NCBI RefSeq assembly: GCF_025567625.1
Contig: NZ_JAOQJC010000052.1
Location: 1 to 51,144 of the forward strand
DNA length: 51,144 nucleotides
Origin: Paenibacillus sp. J5C2022
GTDB taxonomy: Bacteria > Bacillota > Bacilli > Paenibacillales > Paenibacillaceae
Direction of reading: 5' to 3'
Shown here: piece after piece, positions 35,436 through 43,968 of the stretch
How positions within the stretch are numbered: the stretch's first letter is position 1
Layout of the letters: every line of letters begins with the position of its first letter
The notes under the pieces: generated by a model
What the model was told of the DNA's origin: nothing
What the model saw: only the letters and a program-made list of their open reading frames with translations
Databases searched by the model: none
Position numbers and translations under genes: made by a program

Positions 35436-36413
35436 GTGCGTTATTCAATTGGAGTAGACGTTGGCGGCACGAATATCGTTTGCGGAGTCATGGATGAATC
35501 AGGAGTAGTATTAGAGAAGATGAAATGTCCGACGGATGCTCACTTAGGATTGGATACTGTGTTGAGTTTGATAGTGGATATGGTTAATACTCTCCGGCAA
35601 CAATTTGTCAATACCGGGGAATTGGTTGGTATGGGACTAGGCATTCCTGGATTAGTTGATCCGAAGAAAGGAGTAATCGTATCAGCGGGGCATCTACAAT
35701 GGTTTAACGTTCCAGTTGCAGAGCTTCTGAGGAAAAGGACAGGGCTTCCCGTATACATTGATAATGATGTCAGAATGTATATGTACGGAGAAGCAGTAGC
35801 AGGTGCAGGACGTGGTTATTCACATATTCTTGGCATTACGATTGGAACGGGGATTTCTGCCGCTATGATTAATGACGAGAAGTTATTCTATGGATACAAA
35901 GCGATGTCTGGAGAAATTGGACATGTTCAAATGGAGGGTGTATCTGAGAAATGTGTATGCGGATTATCTGCTTGTCTCGAGACAGTTGCTTCTGCTAGCG
36001 GCATGGTCGCTCAGGCAAAGAAAGCCATTGCCACAGGTCGTTCTACCATTCTCACGGAATGGTTCCCAGGTGAAACTATTAATCAGTTAACTGCAGCACA
36101 CATATCTAAAGCGCTAGATACAGGAGATACCCTTGCTAATGAGATCATTACTCGTGCTGGGAAGTGGATTGGTCAGGCACTTGCTTCAGTTGTGACAGTG
36201 CTGAGTCCAGAGGTCATTATTGTTGGCGGAGGCGGTGCACTAGCAGGTGAACGGATTATGTCTCCTTTGCGCCAAGAACTGAACAAATTGCTGTTATCTG
36301 ATTATAGTGATGGTCTGCATATTGTTCTTGCGGAACATAATGAAGACGCAGGTATTATCGGTAGTTCGATTCATGCAAGGCAACAACTCGAGCGAATACA
36401 TGATCAATCGTAA
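35436..36413 (+). CDS. ROK-family sugar kinase
   Basis: A 325-residue cytoplasmic kinase. The phosphate-binding motif DVGGTN is at the N-terminus, the sugar-binding segment includes IDNDVRMYMYGEAV and GEIGHVQM, and the zinc motif is CVCGLSACLE, slightly changed from the usual CxCGxxGCLE. The GTG at 35436 follows CAGGTGA; a GTG at 35424 is also possible. ROK members phosphorylate glucose, GlcNAc or ManNAc. With nagA in the same locus, phosphorylation of an N-acetylhexosamine released by the two DUF4962 enzymes is the most economical role, although glucokinase activity cannot be excluded. It is the last gene of the locus. Confidence 0.9.
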   Translation: MRYSIGVDVGGTNIVCGVMDESGVVLEKMKCPTDAHLGLDTVLSLIVDMVNTLRQQFVNTGELVGMGLGIPGLVDPKKGVIVSAGHLQWFNVPVAELLRKRTGLPVYIDNDVRMYMYGEAVAGAGRGYSHILGITIGTGISAAMINDEKLFYGYKAMSGEIGHVQMEGVSEKCVCGLSACLETVASASGMVAQAKKAIATGRSTILTEWFPGETINQLTAAHISKALDTGDTLANEIITRAGKWIGQALASVVTVLSPEVIIVGGGGALAGERIMSPLRQELNKLLLSDYSDGLHIVLAEHNEDAGIIGSSIHARQQLERIHDQS

Positions 36414-36431
36414 TTTCATATATAGATACTC

Positions 36432-36468
36432 GAATAAGTGGCGTAGTGTTCAACTACGCCACTTATTC
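36432..36468. terminator. Long hairpin after the ROK kinase gene
   Basis: A perfect 16-bp stem, GAATAAGTGGCGTAGT (36432-36447) and ACTACGCCACTTATTC (36453-36468), with a five-base loop, lies 18 bases past the kinase stop. It lacks a T run on both strands, so it may act as a terminator or as an RNA-end stabiliser. It closes the polysaccharide locus. Confidence 0.7.
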
Positions 36469-36473
36469 AGCAT

Positions 36474-36659
36474 TCACATCATGAGATCATTCTCTCCACC
36501 AGGAACAGTCATTCCTTTAGATTTGGCATTCTTCTTCCAGTTATATAATGTTGCTTCTGTAAGTCCTGTTTCCCTTGCTATTGCATTAACCGATTCATTC
36601 TTTGGTGGCATTATTCTTTTAACTATTGAGTATTTAAATTCTTCACTAGAACTTCTATT
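36474..36659 (-). mobile_element. Transposase N-terminal remnant (IS3 orfA-like)
   Basis: The minus strand encodes 61 codons, including EFKYSIVKRIMPPKNESVNA followed by IARETGLTEATLYNWKKNAK, ending in a stop at 36474-36476. This is the helix-turn-helix of an IS3/IS2-type orfA-like transposase. An in-frame stop lies just upstream (36660-36662), no start codon is present, and the catalytic part is missing. It is a decayed insertion sequence at the right end of the AT-rich polysaccharide locus. Terminal repeats were not found. Confidence 0.75.
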
Positions 36660-36847
36660 CTAACTTTACTAATTCTAAAGGTCTATGACAACTAGCCTAA
36701 CACAGGGGGTTATCGGGTTTTATTGAGGTCAATTACCAAGAGCGAATCGTATACATTTTGGCAATCGATAATCGCGGTGACGTATATTGACGGATTCCAG
36801 CCTGAAAGTGAATGCACAAATCATGAAAATTCTATCTTGACTGCTGC

Positions 36848-37888
36848 TCAGGTAAGGTCCCTGCGCTTGAATAATGCTATGGCCAGCTCACTCAGAGCGG
36901 TCAGTATCGCAAGCGACACCGCGACGCCGATCACTTCAAAGTTGGCCCACAGAATGTCCGCATAGCCGTCAGTGAACCAATCGCCAACGTTCAGCCACAA
37001 GCCTACGGGGGTAAGATTAAGTGCACTTCTGAAGCTCGAACCGTATGGGAAAAGTCCTTCCGGGATATATAGCACTCCTATTACAGAGACGGCAGTCATC
37101 ATGGCTCCGTATCCGCTCCGGACAAAAGTCCCCACCGCATATCCCAACAGGGTGAAGCACAGGACGACTCCGGCTGATACGCCTATTCCCGCCCATAATA
37201 GTCCTGAGACGCTGAAGCTATGCCAAGTGATTTACGGCTTTGCGATTTCGTCTACCGCTCGATTATACAGGCTTGATACGTGATCGTCCCATACCATTGT
37301 CCAGTCGAATCTGAAGAAGAACAATGCGAGCGAAACGCTCATCAACAGTAGAAACAGTAATCCTCCGGCAATCAGAGATGCAACAAATTTCGCTCGCAAA
37401 ATGCGCTGCCTGCCCGATTTCGAACAATAAACGATCCCTTCGGTAGCTCGCACGTTTTCGTAGCCCGTACTGATGAGCGAGGCAAACAAGGCAAGCAAGC
37501 CGCATTGGGCGATAATAGCGCCGAGGAGCTTTTGGAACAGCAGTTTGTGCATAGGTTGCGTCCAATCTCCGAAATAAGGAGAGAGGCTCTCGTCGCTAGC
37601 CGCTTTCTTCTCGACGACGGCTTGCAGCTTCTCATACTTCTCCCTCACATTCTGCTCGTACTTCCCGGACAATTCGTGCCGCGTCACATATCGCCCGGCA
37701 ATGATGTCCACCGCATCAAATCCGTCAAAGATATCCGTTAATGCAGCTGCATCCGTCCGAACTTCGCTTAAGCGTACATGCTCGCTTACGAATACGATCA
37801 CGCTATTATAGGCGATACACAACAGAACAAATACGATGATCGTAGGAGTTGTTAGCAGCTTTTTCAGCTCATACCATGCCAACATCAT
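36848..37888 (-). pseudogene. ABC-2-type permease interrupted by an in-frame TAA
   Basis: The last gene of the ECF-sigma/ABC operon. From the ATG at 37888 (GAGGTGAGT upstream) the protein begins MMLAWYELKKLLTTPTIIVF and runs 218 codons to a TAA at 37232-37234. The same frame then continues ITWHSFSVSGLLWAGIGVSA through hydrophobic segments to a stop at 36848-36850. The reading frame does not shift; a single codon is a stop. The undamaged protein would have about 346 residues and six membrane segments. Both parts look equally conserved in character, so the mutation is recent, a sequencing error, or the gene makes a truncated permease. Confidence 0.8.
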
Positions 37889-37890
37889 AC

Positions 37891-39087
37891 TCACCTCACA
37901 TCGACGCGGCGTTCCCGGGCAGCGACTATAAATGCTAATACCATTCCGATTATCATCACCGCACTGCATAGAATGATCTCCGGTGCCTCATAATTGGCGG
38001 GAAACCACACACTGAACACGGTATTGATTGAAACCAACGCCAAATGAATCGAGCTTTCAGCAATCCAAGTGATGGCTATTCCCAGCGGAACCAGCTTCAA
38101 CATGAGCGTGATCAAGTTGGAAGAATAACGAGACAGAACGAATGCCAATCCAGCAGTTCCGACACATAATGCGACTACCATGGCTCCAAGTATGAGTATA
38201 TATTGACTGAACAAGATGTCGTATAAGACGATGCCGCGGTCGAAAGCGCCGATATAGGCTTGCCAATATTGCCCCGCATCCGTAAGCGCGAAGAATAAGC
38301 CAAAGCTGATCGCGACCAGCAGCAGCCCGAGCAACGTAGCCGAAAAAAGGCAAGCCGCGCCTTGCAGCTTGAGCAAGCTGCGCCCCTTGCTGGAGGAGTA
38401 TTGCATCGCCGTCATGCCCCGGTATCGGTCCGTCACGACGAGCGGAGACGTAAGCAGTATGACAGCGGCGATTGCATACACCCCAGTCACCATGGCGTAA
38501 TAGCTGAATATGTCATGAATGGCGTAACGTGTCAGGTTTCTTTCGTCCGTATGGATGTAATGATTCTCGGCCCGCGTGATAACAGGACTGTAGCCATTGC
38601 GGCTCATGCCGATATTCCGTTCCAGGAACAAGACGTAATACCCTTCGATTCTGTCCAGACCGAGCCATTGACTACGCACATCCCGGATCGTATTATCCAT
38701 AATCGCCCTGTCGGCCCGATATTTTAACAGCTGCTCCTCATTCATCCCATCCGTGTCGTATGCCAAAGTATTCCGATAGTCATGGAACGTGCGAATGCCA
38801 TATTGGGCGAATATAGGCTCGGCGGCTATGAGAGCATCCATGTCCGCCTCCAGCGTCGCGCGTCTTCCGGCAATGTCGAAGTCGGCAAGCTCTTCCACAG
38901 AGAGGGTGATGCCGTATTGAGCGAACATTTCATTTTGCAAATCGCCATAGATGTTTCCGTAGTTGGCGTTGTAATCCCGCACTTGCGGCAAGAGAAACGC
39001 CAGCCATGTCAATATGCCCAGCACCCCAATGATAAGTAGAACCGGCCAAGTCCAATGCTTTTTGAGTTCGTAGAAGAATAGCCGCAT
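37891..39087 (-). CDS. ABC-2-type permease of the sigma-factor operon
   Basis: A 398-residue membrane protein. One N-terminal transmembrane segment (after MRLFFYELKKHW) is followed by an extracytoplasmic domain of about 190 residues and then five or six membrane segments, the last ending shortly before RERRVDVR. The ATG at 39087 lies just after the stop of the ATPase gene and was preferred to the open-frame start at 39147, which lies inside that gene. Only two bases separate its stop from the next permease. Together with that permease and the upstream ATPase it would form an exporter. Substrate unknown; bacteriocin or antibiotic self-protection systems have this layout. Confidence 0.82.
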   Translation of the reverse strand: MRLFFYELKKHWTWPVLLIIGVLGILTWLAFLLPQVRDYNANYGNIYGDLQNEMFAQYGITLSVEELADFDIAGRRATLEADMDALIAAEPIFAQYGIRTFHDYRNTLAYDTDGMNEEQLLKYRADRAIMDNTIRDVRSQWLGLDRIEGYYVLFLERNIGMSRNGYSPVITRAENHYIHTDERNLTRYAIHDIFSYYAMVTGVYAIAAVILLTSPLVVTDRYRGMTAMQYSSSKGRSLLKLQGAACLFSATLLGLLLVAISFGLFFALTDAGQYWQAYIGAFDRGIVLYDILFSQYILILGAMVVALCVGTAGLAFVLSRYSSNLITLMLKLVPLGIAITWIAESSIHLALVSINTVFSVWFPANYEAPEIILCSAVMIIGMVLAFIVAARERRVDVR

Positions 39088-39088
39088 C

Positions 39089-39943
39089 TTACACGACCTC
39101 GTCGCGGTACATGTACAGGAATACGTCCTCGAGATTCGGCGGTACACTGCGCGCTATATGGCTGCAATCGACTTCACTCATGAAGCGTACGACGGTTTTG
39201 GAGTGATCCTGATGTTCGGTGAGCGGCAGATAAGGCGCTTTTACTGCTGTTACATCATCCGTTTCATAGACCTTGCCCAGGAGTGTTCCGCAGATGGACG
39301 CCGGCGTATCGTTGACGGCCAGCTTGCGGTTTTTCAACATGATCACTTTACTGGCGATCGTCTCAATGTCCGATACGATATGCGTCGACAGGATCACAAT
39401 GCGTTCCTTCGACAAGGAGGAGATCAGATTGCGGAAGCGGACGCGCTCCTTCGGATCAAGTCCCGCTGTAGGCTCATCAAGAATCAATATCTTCGGATCG
39501 TTCAGCATGGCCTGTGCAATTCCGACACGTTGAATCATGCCGCCCGAGAATTTCCGCATTTTCTTATCCCGCACGTCGGATAAGCCGACAAGGTCGATCA
39601 ATTCGTTCGATCTGCGCTTGGCTGTATCGCGTTCTATTCCTTTTACGGCTGACATATATAGAAGGAATTCGCGCGGTGAGTGGTTCCTGTAATAGCCGAA
39701 GTCCTGTGGCAGATAACCGATGATGTCGCGATACGAAGCGTCAAGCCCGATAATGTCATCGCCGTTCCACAGAATTTCTCCCTTTGTAGGAAAGATGAGT
39801 GTAGTGAGCATTTTGATTAGCGTCGTTTTGCCAGCGCCATTGGGGGCAAGCAAGGCGTACACACCGCTTGAGAGCGCAAGATTAATGTTCTCCAGAGCGG
39901 TAAAACTTCCGTATTTCTTTGTTACTTGACTAAGCAGCAGCAT
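39089..39943 (-). CDS. ABC transporter ATP-binding protein of the sigma-factor operon
   Basis: A 284-residue ATPase. Walker A appears as APNGAGKTT (residues 33-41), with alanine replacing the first glycine as is frequent in lantibiotic-type exporters; the signature is FSGGMIQRVGIAQ, Walker B is ILILDEPTAGLDP and the switch histidine lies in LSTHIVSDIE. A short C-terminal extension follows. GGAGGAG precedes the ATG, which overlaps the end of the upstream membrane-protein gene by 14 bases. It probably powers the two permeases encoded next. The tight packing shows all genes of this operon are translated from one message. Confidence 0.92.
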   Translation of the reverse strand: MLLLSQVTKKYGSFTALENINLALSSGVYALLAPNGAGKTTLIKMLTTLIFPTKGEILWNGDDIIGLDASYRDIIGYLPQDFGYYRNHSPREFLLYMSAVKGIERDTAKRRSNELIDLVGLSDVRDKKMRKFSGGMIQRVGIAQAMLNDPKILILDEPTAGLDPKERVRFRNLISSLSKERIVILSTHIVSDIETIASKVIMLKNRKLAVNDTPASICGTLLGKVYETDDVTAVKAPYLPLTEHQDHSKTVVRFMSEVDCSHIARSVPPNLEDVFLYMYRDEVV

Positions 39944-40637
39944 ATTTCTTCTCCTCCGACAGCATTTTTACGATTCCATAGATCAATAAAGCGGCTCCCA
40001 TTACGGCAACAGCAGTGGAAAGGACGACAGGCGTTGCGCGCAACAGCGCTTCCCACTTATCGCCAAGCGAGATCGGAAGCATGATATTCACGAATACCCA
40101 TATGGCGGAGAAGGCCGCATATCCCCATGCGTTATGGAGCATACGTATAGCAGATAACCCCAGTACGGCGCAGATAAAGAGAGCAGACAAGCATAGCGGG
40201 AAGAGCGAGAGAAATTCATATCCGTTGTTAGCGTGAAGTGCTGCAATAATAGTCGTGAACACCGAGCCGACGACGGAATAGCAAGCAATCCTTAATGCAG
40301 TGATTTGGCGGATGGTGTAATGGCAGGTCTGCTTGAGCTCATATATTCCGCCGGCACGCTCCGATGTCTCGGCGAACAAGGTGACGATCAGGAACAGTAA
40401 TGGGGCAGCCGCAATCGCGGCGGAGTAGCGGTAATCGACAGGTGCCAGCTTGAACAGGGCAACTATGCCCGCTAGTGTTATCGAGGCAAATAGCAGGCTG
40501 TAGCCCGTGTCCCAGAAGATGAACCGGAATCCTATCGTGCGCAGCATTTTCGTCATACGTTCTTTTGCCGTTATCGGCTTCACTACGCCTTGCGACAGGA
40601 TATATTGAATGCTTGCGTTTTTCTCTGTCTCATTCAT
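39930..40637 (-). CDS. Six-segment membrane protein, possible sigma-factor partner
   Basis: A 235-residue protein not recognised by family. A cytoplasmic N-terminus of about 35 residues (MNETEKNASIQYILSQGVVK) is followed by six hydrophobic segments. Its ATG overlaps the sigma-factor stop by eight bases, the position usually held by an anti-sigma factor, and membrane anti-sigma factors bind the sigma factor through a cytoplasmic N-terminus. However, there is no zinc-binding HxxxCxxC motif. It could equally be an accessory membrane subunit of the exporter. Confidence 0.75.
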   Translation of the reverse strand: MNETEKNASIQYILSQGVVKPITAKERMTKMLRTIGFRFIFWDTGYSLLFASITLAGIVALFKLAPVDYRYSAAIAAAPLLFLIVTLFAETSERAGGIYELKQTCHYTIRQITALRIACYSVVGSVFTTIIAALHANNGYEFLSLFPLCLSALFICAVLGLSAIRMLHNAWGYAAFSAIWVFVNIMLPISLGDKWEALLRATPVVLSTAVAVMGAALLIYGIVKMLSEEKKYAAA

Positions 40638-41184
40638 CGTTGGCGAACTCCTTTCTAAGCAGGCGTACTAGTCGGTAATACTTGGACTTCACGCTTCCCT
40701 CCGGCATATCTACCGCCGCTGCGATCTCCGAGAACGTGTGGCTGGCGAATATATAGAGTCGAAAAATCTTCTGGGTATCTGACGGTAGCCCTCCTATGTA
40801 GTGGCATACTCTCTCCATGAAATCGCGCTTCTCCAACTGCCGTGTGAAGTCCGCTTCATCGATCGGCTTCTCTTCGTCAAGCTGGATCGATAGGCTCAGT
40901 TCTCGGTAGGAACGCGAGCGGTACCAGTCTACAATTTTATTCGATGCTATTTTGTACAGCCAGGCTCGGAAGCCCGTGCTTCGCTTTACGTCGAAGTGGT
41001 GAATGGTTTTGAGCATGGAGATAAAGATATCCTGTGTCAGATCAAGCGCGGTATTGTCATCCGAGATTTGCTTTTTCACAAAGCTGTGAATCTCATCGTA
41101 GTAATAGCGCACCAGCTTGTCAGCGGCGGCGAGGTCGCCGTTTCGACGAACTTTTTTGATGAGGCGCAATTCGTCCAACCACAT
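40630..41184 (-). CDS. ECF-type RNA polymerase sigma factor
   Basis: A 184-residue ECF sigma factor. Region 2 contains LDLTQDIFISMLKTIHHFD and FRAWLYKIASNKIVDWYRS (core binding and -10 recognition), and region 4 includes SEIAAAVDMPEGSVKSKYYR, a helix-turn-helix for the -35. The ATG at 41184 is only two bases from AAGGAGG, so the TTG at codon 3 may be the real start. A candidate ECF promoter lies directly upstream at 41212-41240, suggesting autoregulation. It heads the operon of membrane protein, ATPase and two permeases, a layout reminiscent of the Bacillus sigY operon in logic. Confidence 0.92.
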   Translation of the reverse strand: MWLDELRLIKKVRRNGDLAAADKLVRYYYDEIHSFVKKQISDDNTALDLTQDIFISMLKTIHHFDVKRSTGFRAWLYKIASNKIVDWYRSRSYRELSLSIQLDEEKPIDEADFTRQLEKRDFMERVCHYIGGLPSDTQKIFRLYIFASHTFSEIAAAVDMPEGSVKSKYYRLVRLLRKEFANDE

Positions 41185-41211
41185 CGCCTCCTTTCTGCCT
41201 GTTCACTCATA

Positions 41212-41240
41212 TATTCGTAACCGGGATCGAAATAGTTTCA
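41212..41240 (-). promoter_or_regulatory. Candidate ECF-sigma promoter
   Basis: On the minus strand TGAAAC (41235-41240) is followed, after 17 bases, by CGAATA (41212-41217). TGAAAC is the usual -35 of ECF sigma factors and CG-starting -10 boxes are typical. The transcript would start a short distance before the sigma-factor gene. Confidence 0.6.
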
Positions 41241-41262
41241 CCTCAACTCATCGTTCTGCCAG

Positions 41263-42132
41263 CTACTCATAATAAATCGCGTCATAGGGGAACTCCAGCT
41301 TCTTCTGCCGATATTCCAGCGGTGTCATGGCCATATACTCGCGGAACACCTTGCCGAAGTAGCTGGGGCTGTCGAAGCCGCATCGCTTGCCGATCTCCTG
41401 CACGGGCCATTCGGTCGTTCTAAGCAATCTGACAGCGGCTTCCACTCTGCGATCCCGCAAGTAAGCAAGCGGAGAAGTGCGCTCCGACTTCTGGAACAGT
41501 CTGCACAGGTAATGTTTGTTGATCCCGCAATGCGCGGCAATCGTCTCCAGCGTGAGCGGCTGCGCGTAATGCTCCTTCATATACCGCTTGGCCTTGTCGA
41601 CGATCGTGCTTGTGCTTGCGCTCAGTTCTGTGCCAGGCTCTCTGCTTGTTCTGAGCATTGACATCATCCATTCGTATACCCGGACCGACAGCTGATACTT
41701 GTCGGTGAGCGTTCCTTCGGCGATACCGTTCAGCATGGTCCAGAACTCCGCTATGACGGGAGAGTCGGCCTCCCTGCGAATGACGGGACCTTCCCGGGCA
41801 ACAATGAGATCGCATATCCGGTTCGCTTCCTCCCCGCGCATGTTCAGCCAGATCACCTCCCAAGGCTCCTCCTGTTCAACGTAGTAATAGTTGTGCTGGC
41901 TAGGCACCTTGACCATAAAGCCAGTACCCGCCGGCAACGGGTAGCGTTGTCCCTCCACTTCGATGAAGCCCCGACCGCTGAGCGTATATTGGAAAATAAC
42001 ATGCCCCGTATCCGGTCGCAAGGTCCCGTCGAAGGCGTATTCCGGGTTGTTGATCAATTGCCAGCCGATAGAATCCAGTGTCAATATTGAGCGATCGTTA
42101 GAGCGAAATCCGTAGGATGCTGGTTTAAGCAC
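41263..42132 (-). CDS. AraC-family transcriptional regulator
   Basis: A 289-residue regulator with an N-terminal cupin-like domain (FQYTLSGRGFIEVEGQRYPL, PAGTGFMVKVPSQHNYYY) and a C-terminal AraC domain (TLETIAAHCGINKHYLCRLF; IGKRCGFDSPSYFGKVF; closing MTPLEYRQKK). The GTG at 42132 was chosen because GGAGG lies eight bases upstream; the frame can be opened to a TTG at 42147 that overlaps that site. It is divergent from the GH31 gene at 42246 and is its likely regulator; the AT-rich gap of 113 bases would hold both promoters. Confidence 0.9.
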   Translation of the reverse strand: MLKPASYGFRSNDRSILTLDSIGWQLINNPEYAFDGTLRPDTGHVIFQYTLSGRGFIEVEGQRYPLPAGTGFMVKVPSQHNYYYVEQEEPWEVIWLNMRGEEANRICDLIVAREGPVIRREADSPVIAEFWTMLNGIAEGTLTDKYQLSVRVYEWMMSMLRTSREPGTELSASTSTIVDKAKRYMKEHYAQPLTLETIAAHCGINKHYLCRLFQKSERTSPLAYLRDRRVEAAVRLLRTTEWPVQEIGKRCGFDSPSYFGKVFREYMAMTPLEYRQKKLEFPYDAIYYE

Positions 42133-42245
42133 AGGCCTGCCCTCCAATGTGAAAAGTCAATTTTGTTATAGTATATAGCACAACTTTTAGATTGTCTCCG
42201 CCCCCTTCAGACGATAAGCTCATGTTAGAGAAGGAGTGATGATGC

Positions 42246-43772
42246 ATGACGAATCAAAAGCTTGAGCTGGAGCTTCTGCCTGACGAGCATTGGTGGGGCG
42301 GGAGAGCGGCAGACGGAAGAAGCATGCCTTACGGCATGTCGTTGTTCGAGGCGGACCTGGCTGTAAGCTTCAACGGCAATCAAGCCTGCCCTCTGCTTAT
42401 TTCAAGCAAAGGCAGATATGTATGGAGCGATGAGCCCTTCGCTTTCCAATTCGATCGCAACCGCTTGCTGGTGAGCAGCGATGCCGGAGGGCTGGTGGCG
42501 GGAGAAGGTAATGAGAACCTGCGGGGAGCGTACAGCTATGTGTCCCGAACCTTCTTCCCGCCTGCAGCAACTGTTCCGGAAGAGCTGCTGTTCACCGCGC
42601 CCCAATACAATCTGTGGATCGAGCTGCTGTATGAGCCTGCGCAAGATAAGGTGCTGCAATATGCGAAGGATGCGCTTGCGCAGGGAATGCCTCCGGGCGT
42701 AATTATGATCGATGACAATTGGCATGAGCCCTATGGCACGTGGACATTCCATTCCGGCCGGTTCCCGGACCCTAAGGGAATGGTGCAGGAGCTGCATGCC
42801 ATGGGCTTCAAGGTGATGCTGTGGGTATGTCCCTTCGTCTCGCCGGATTCCCTCACCTTCCGCCAGATCGAGAAGCGCGGCATACTGTTGAAGGACAGTG
42901 GAGGCAAGACGGCGCTCCGAAGATGGTGGAACGGCTTCAGCGCAGTGCTCGATTGCACCAATCCTGCAGCTGTGGCATGGATGCGCGAGCAGATGGACGC
43001 GCTGCAACGTGAATACGGGATTGACGGGTTCAAGCTGGATGCCGGCGATCCGGAGTTCTACGAGCCGGACGATCTCAGCTATGTGCCTGGAACTACACGG
43101 AATGGCCATTGCGAGGCATGGGCCAAGGTCGGGCTGAAGTACCGGCTCAATGAATACCGTGCCTGCTGGAAGCTTGCCGGGCAACCCCTGGTTCAGCGGC
43201 TGATGGATAAAAACCATGAGTGGACGGGCAACGGGCTGGACGCTCTCATTCCGGACGGTCTGGCACAAGGCCTTCTCGGGTATGCCTTCACCTGTCCCGA
43301 TATGATAGGGGGAGGGCAGTATAGCAGTTTCTCGGAGGAGCGACTGGATCAGGAGCTGTTTGTGCGTTACGCCCAATGCTCCGCCCTGTTCCCCATGATG
43401 CAGTTCTCGGCGGCGCCGTGGCGACTGCTAAGTGAGCAGAACCAGCGCTATTGTGTGGAGGCGGCACAGCTGCATGTCCGGTTCGGCGATGAAATTCTGG
43501 GGCTTGCCCGCCATGCAGCCGTTAACGGGGAGCCGATCCTGCGCCATATGGCTTACGTATTCCCCGAAGAGGGTATGGAGTCTGTTCAGGACCAATTCAT
43601 GCTGGGCGACTCGCTTCTGGTTGCGCCGGTCATTGCCAAGGGAGCAAGAGCGAGAGACGTGCTGTTCCCTGCGGGCAACTGGCTTGGCGATGACGGGAGC
43701 ATGGTCCATGGACCGGCGAAGCTTCAGATCGATGTTCCGCTTGGCAGGCTGCCCTGGTATCGCAAGCAATAG
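42246..43772 (+). CDS. Glycoside hydrolase family 31 protein
   Basis: A 508-residue cytoplasmic enzyme (no signal peptide). The TIM barrel shows IMIDDNWHEPYGTWTF, FKVMLWVCPFVSPDS and the nucleophile motif DGFKLDAGD (Asp265), and ends with GLLGYAFTCPDMIGGG, all GH31 landmarks. The segment that usually reads WSGD, with the acid/base aspartate, is here HEWTGNGLDAL with Asn329, so the proton donor must be another residue or the enzyme belongs to a subgroup with a different one. GAAGGAGTG precedes the ATG. GH31 includes alpha-glucosidases, alpha-xylosidases and sulfoquinovosidases; the substrate is not clear. Confidence 0.9.
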   Translation: MTNQKLELELLPDEHWWGGRAADGRSMPYGMSLFEADLAVSFNGNQACPLLISSKGRYVWSDEPFAFQFDRNRLLVSSDAGGLVAGEGNENLRGAYSYVSRTFFPPAATVPEELLFTAPQYNLWIELLYEPAQDKVLQYAKDALAQGMPPGVIMIDDNWHEPYGTWTFHSGRFPDPKGMVQELHAMGFKVMLWVCPFVSPDSLTFRQIEKRGILLKDSGGKTALRRWWNGFSAVLDCTNPAAVAWMREQMDALQREYGIDGFKLDAGDPEFYEPDDLSYVPGTTRNGHCEAWAKVGLKYRLNEYRACWKLAGQPLVQRLMDKNHEWTGNGLDALIPDGLAQGLLGYAFTCPDMIGGGQYSSFSEERLDQELFVRYAQCSALFPMMQFSAAPWRLLSEQNQRYCVEAAQLHVRFGDEILGLARHAAVNGEPILRHMAYVFPEEGMESVQDQFMLGDSLLVAPVIAKGARARDVLFPAGNWLGDDGSMVHGPAKLQIDVPLGRLPWYRKQ

Positions 43773-43787
43773 AAGCGAGGAATGAAG

Positions 43788-43820
43788 ACAAGCCCGCTGA
43801 GCGATGCTCAACGGGCTTGT
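43788..43820 (+). terminator. Hairpin after the GH31 gene
   Basis: ACAAGCCCG, one mismatch, TGAGC, a three-base loop and the complementary arm ending CGGGCTTGT form a strong stem starting 15 bases after the GH31 stop. The following TTGTTGCAG is only weakly T-rich. It is a likely terminator. Confidence 0.75.
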
Positions 43821-43923
43821 TGCAGTATCGGCTGCAACAAATAGTCGCGAATGGTCGAATGATCGGGTACGAAGGCAGCATAAAACATGGCGAGTCCTCT
43901 TGTGGTACGATCGAAGAGTATGC
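43808..43923 (-). pseudogene. Possible C-terminal gene fragment (unrecognised)
   Basis: On the minus strand an open stretch ends GLAMFYAAFVPDHSTIRDYL followed by LQPILQQAR and a stop within the GH31 hairpin. It looks coding-like but has no ribosome site, and the frame closes about 50 bases upstream. I do not recognise it. It may be a leftover 3' end or chance. Confidence 0.25.
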
Positions 43924-43968
43924 CGTGGCTAACCTATGTCCATTAATGGAATAGACGAAGCGACAGGA

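Noticed and set aside
42402..43376. 324-codon open frame on the minus strand opposite the GH31 gene
   Set aside because: The GH31 frame has full family motifs; the opposite frame is a by-product of GC-rich codon use.
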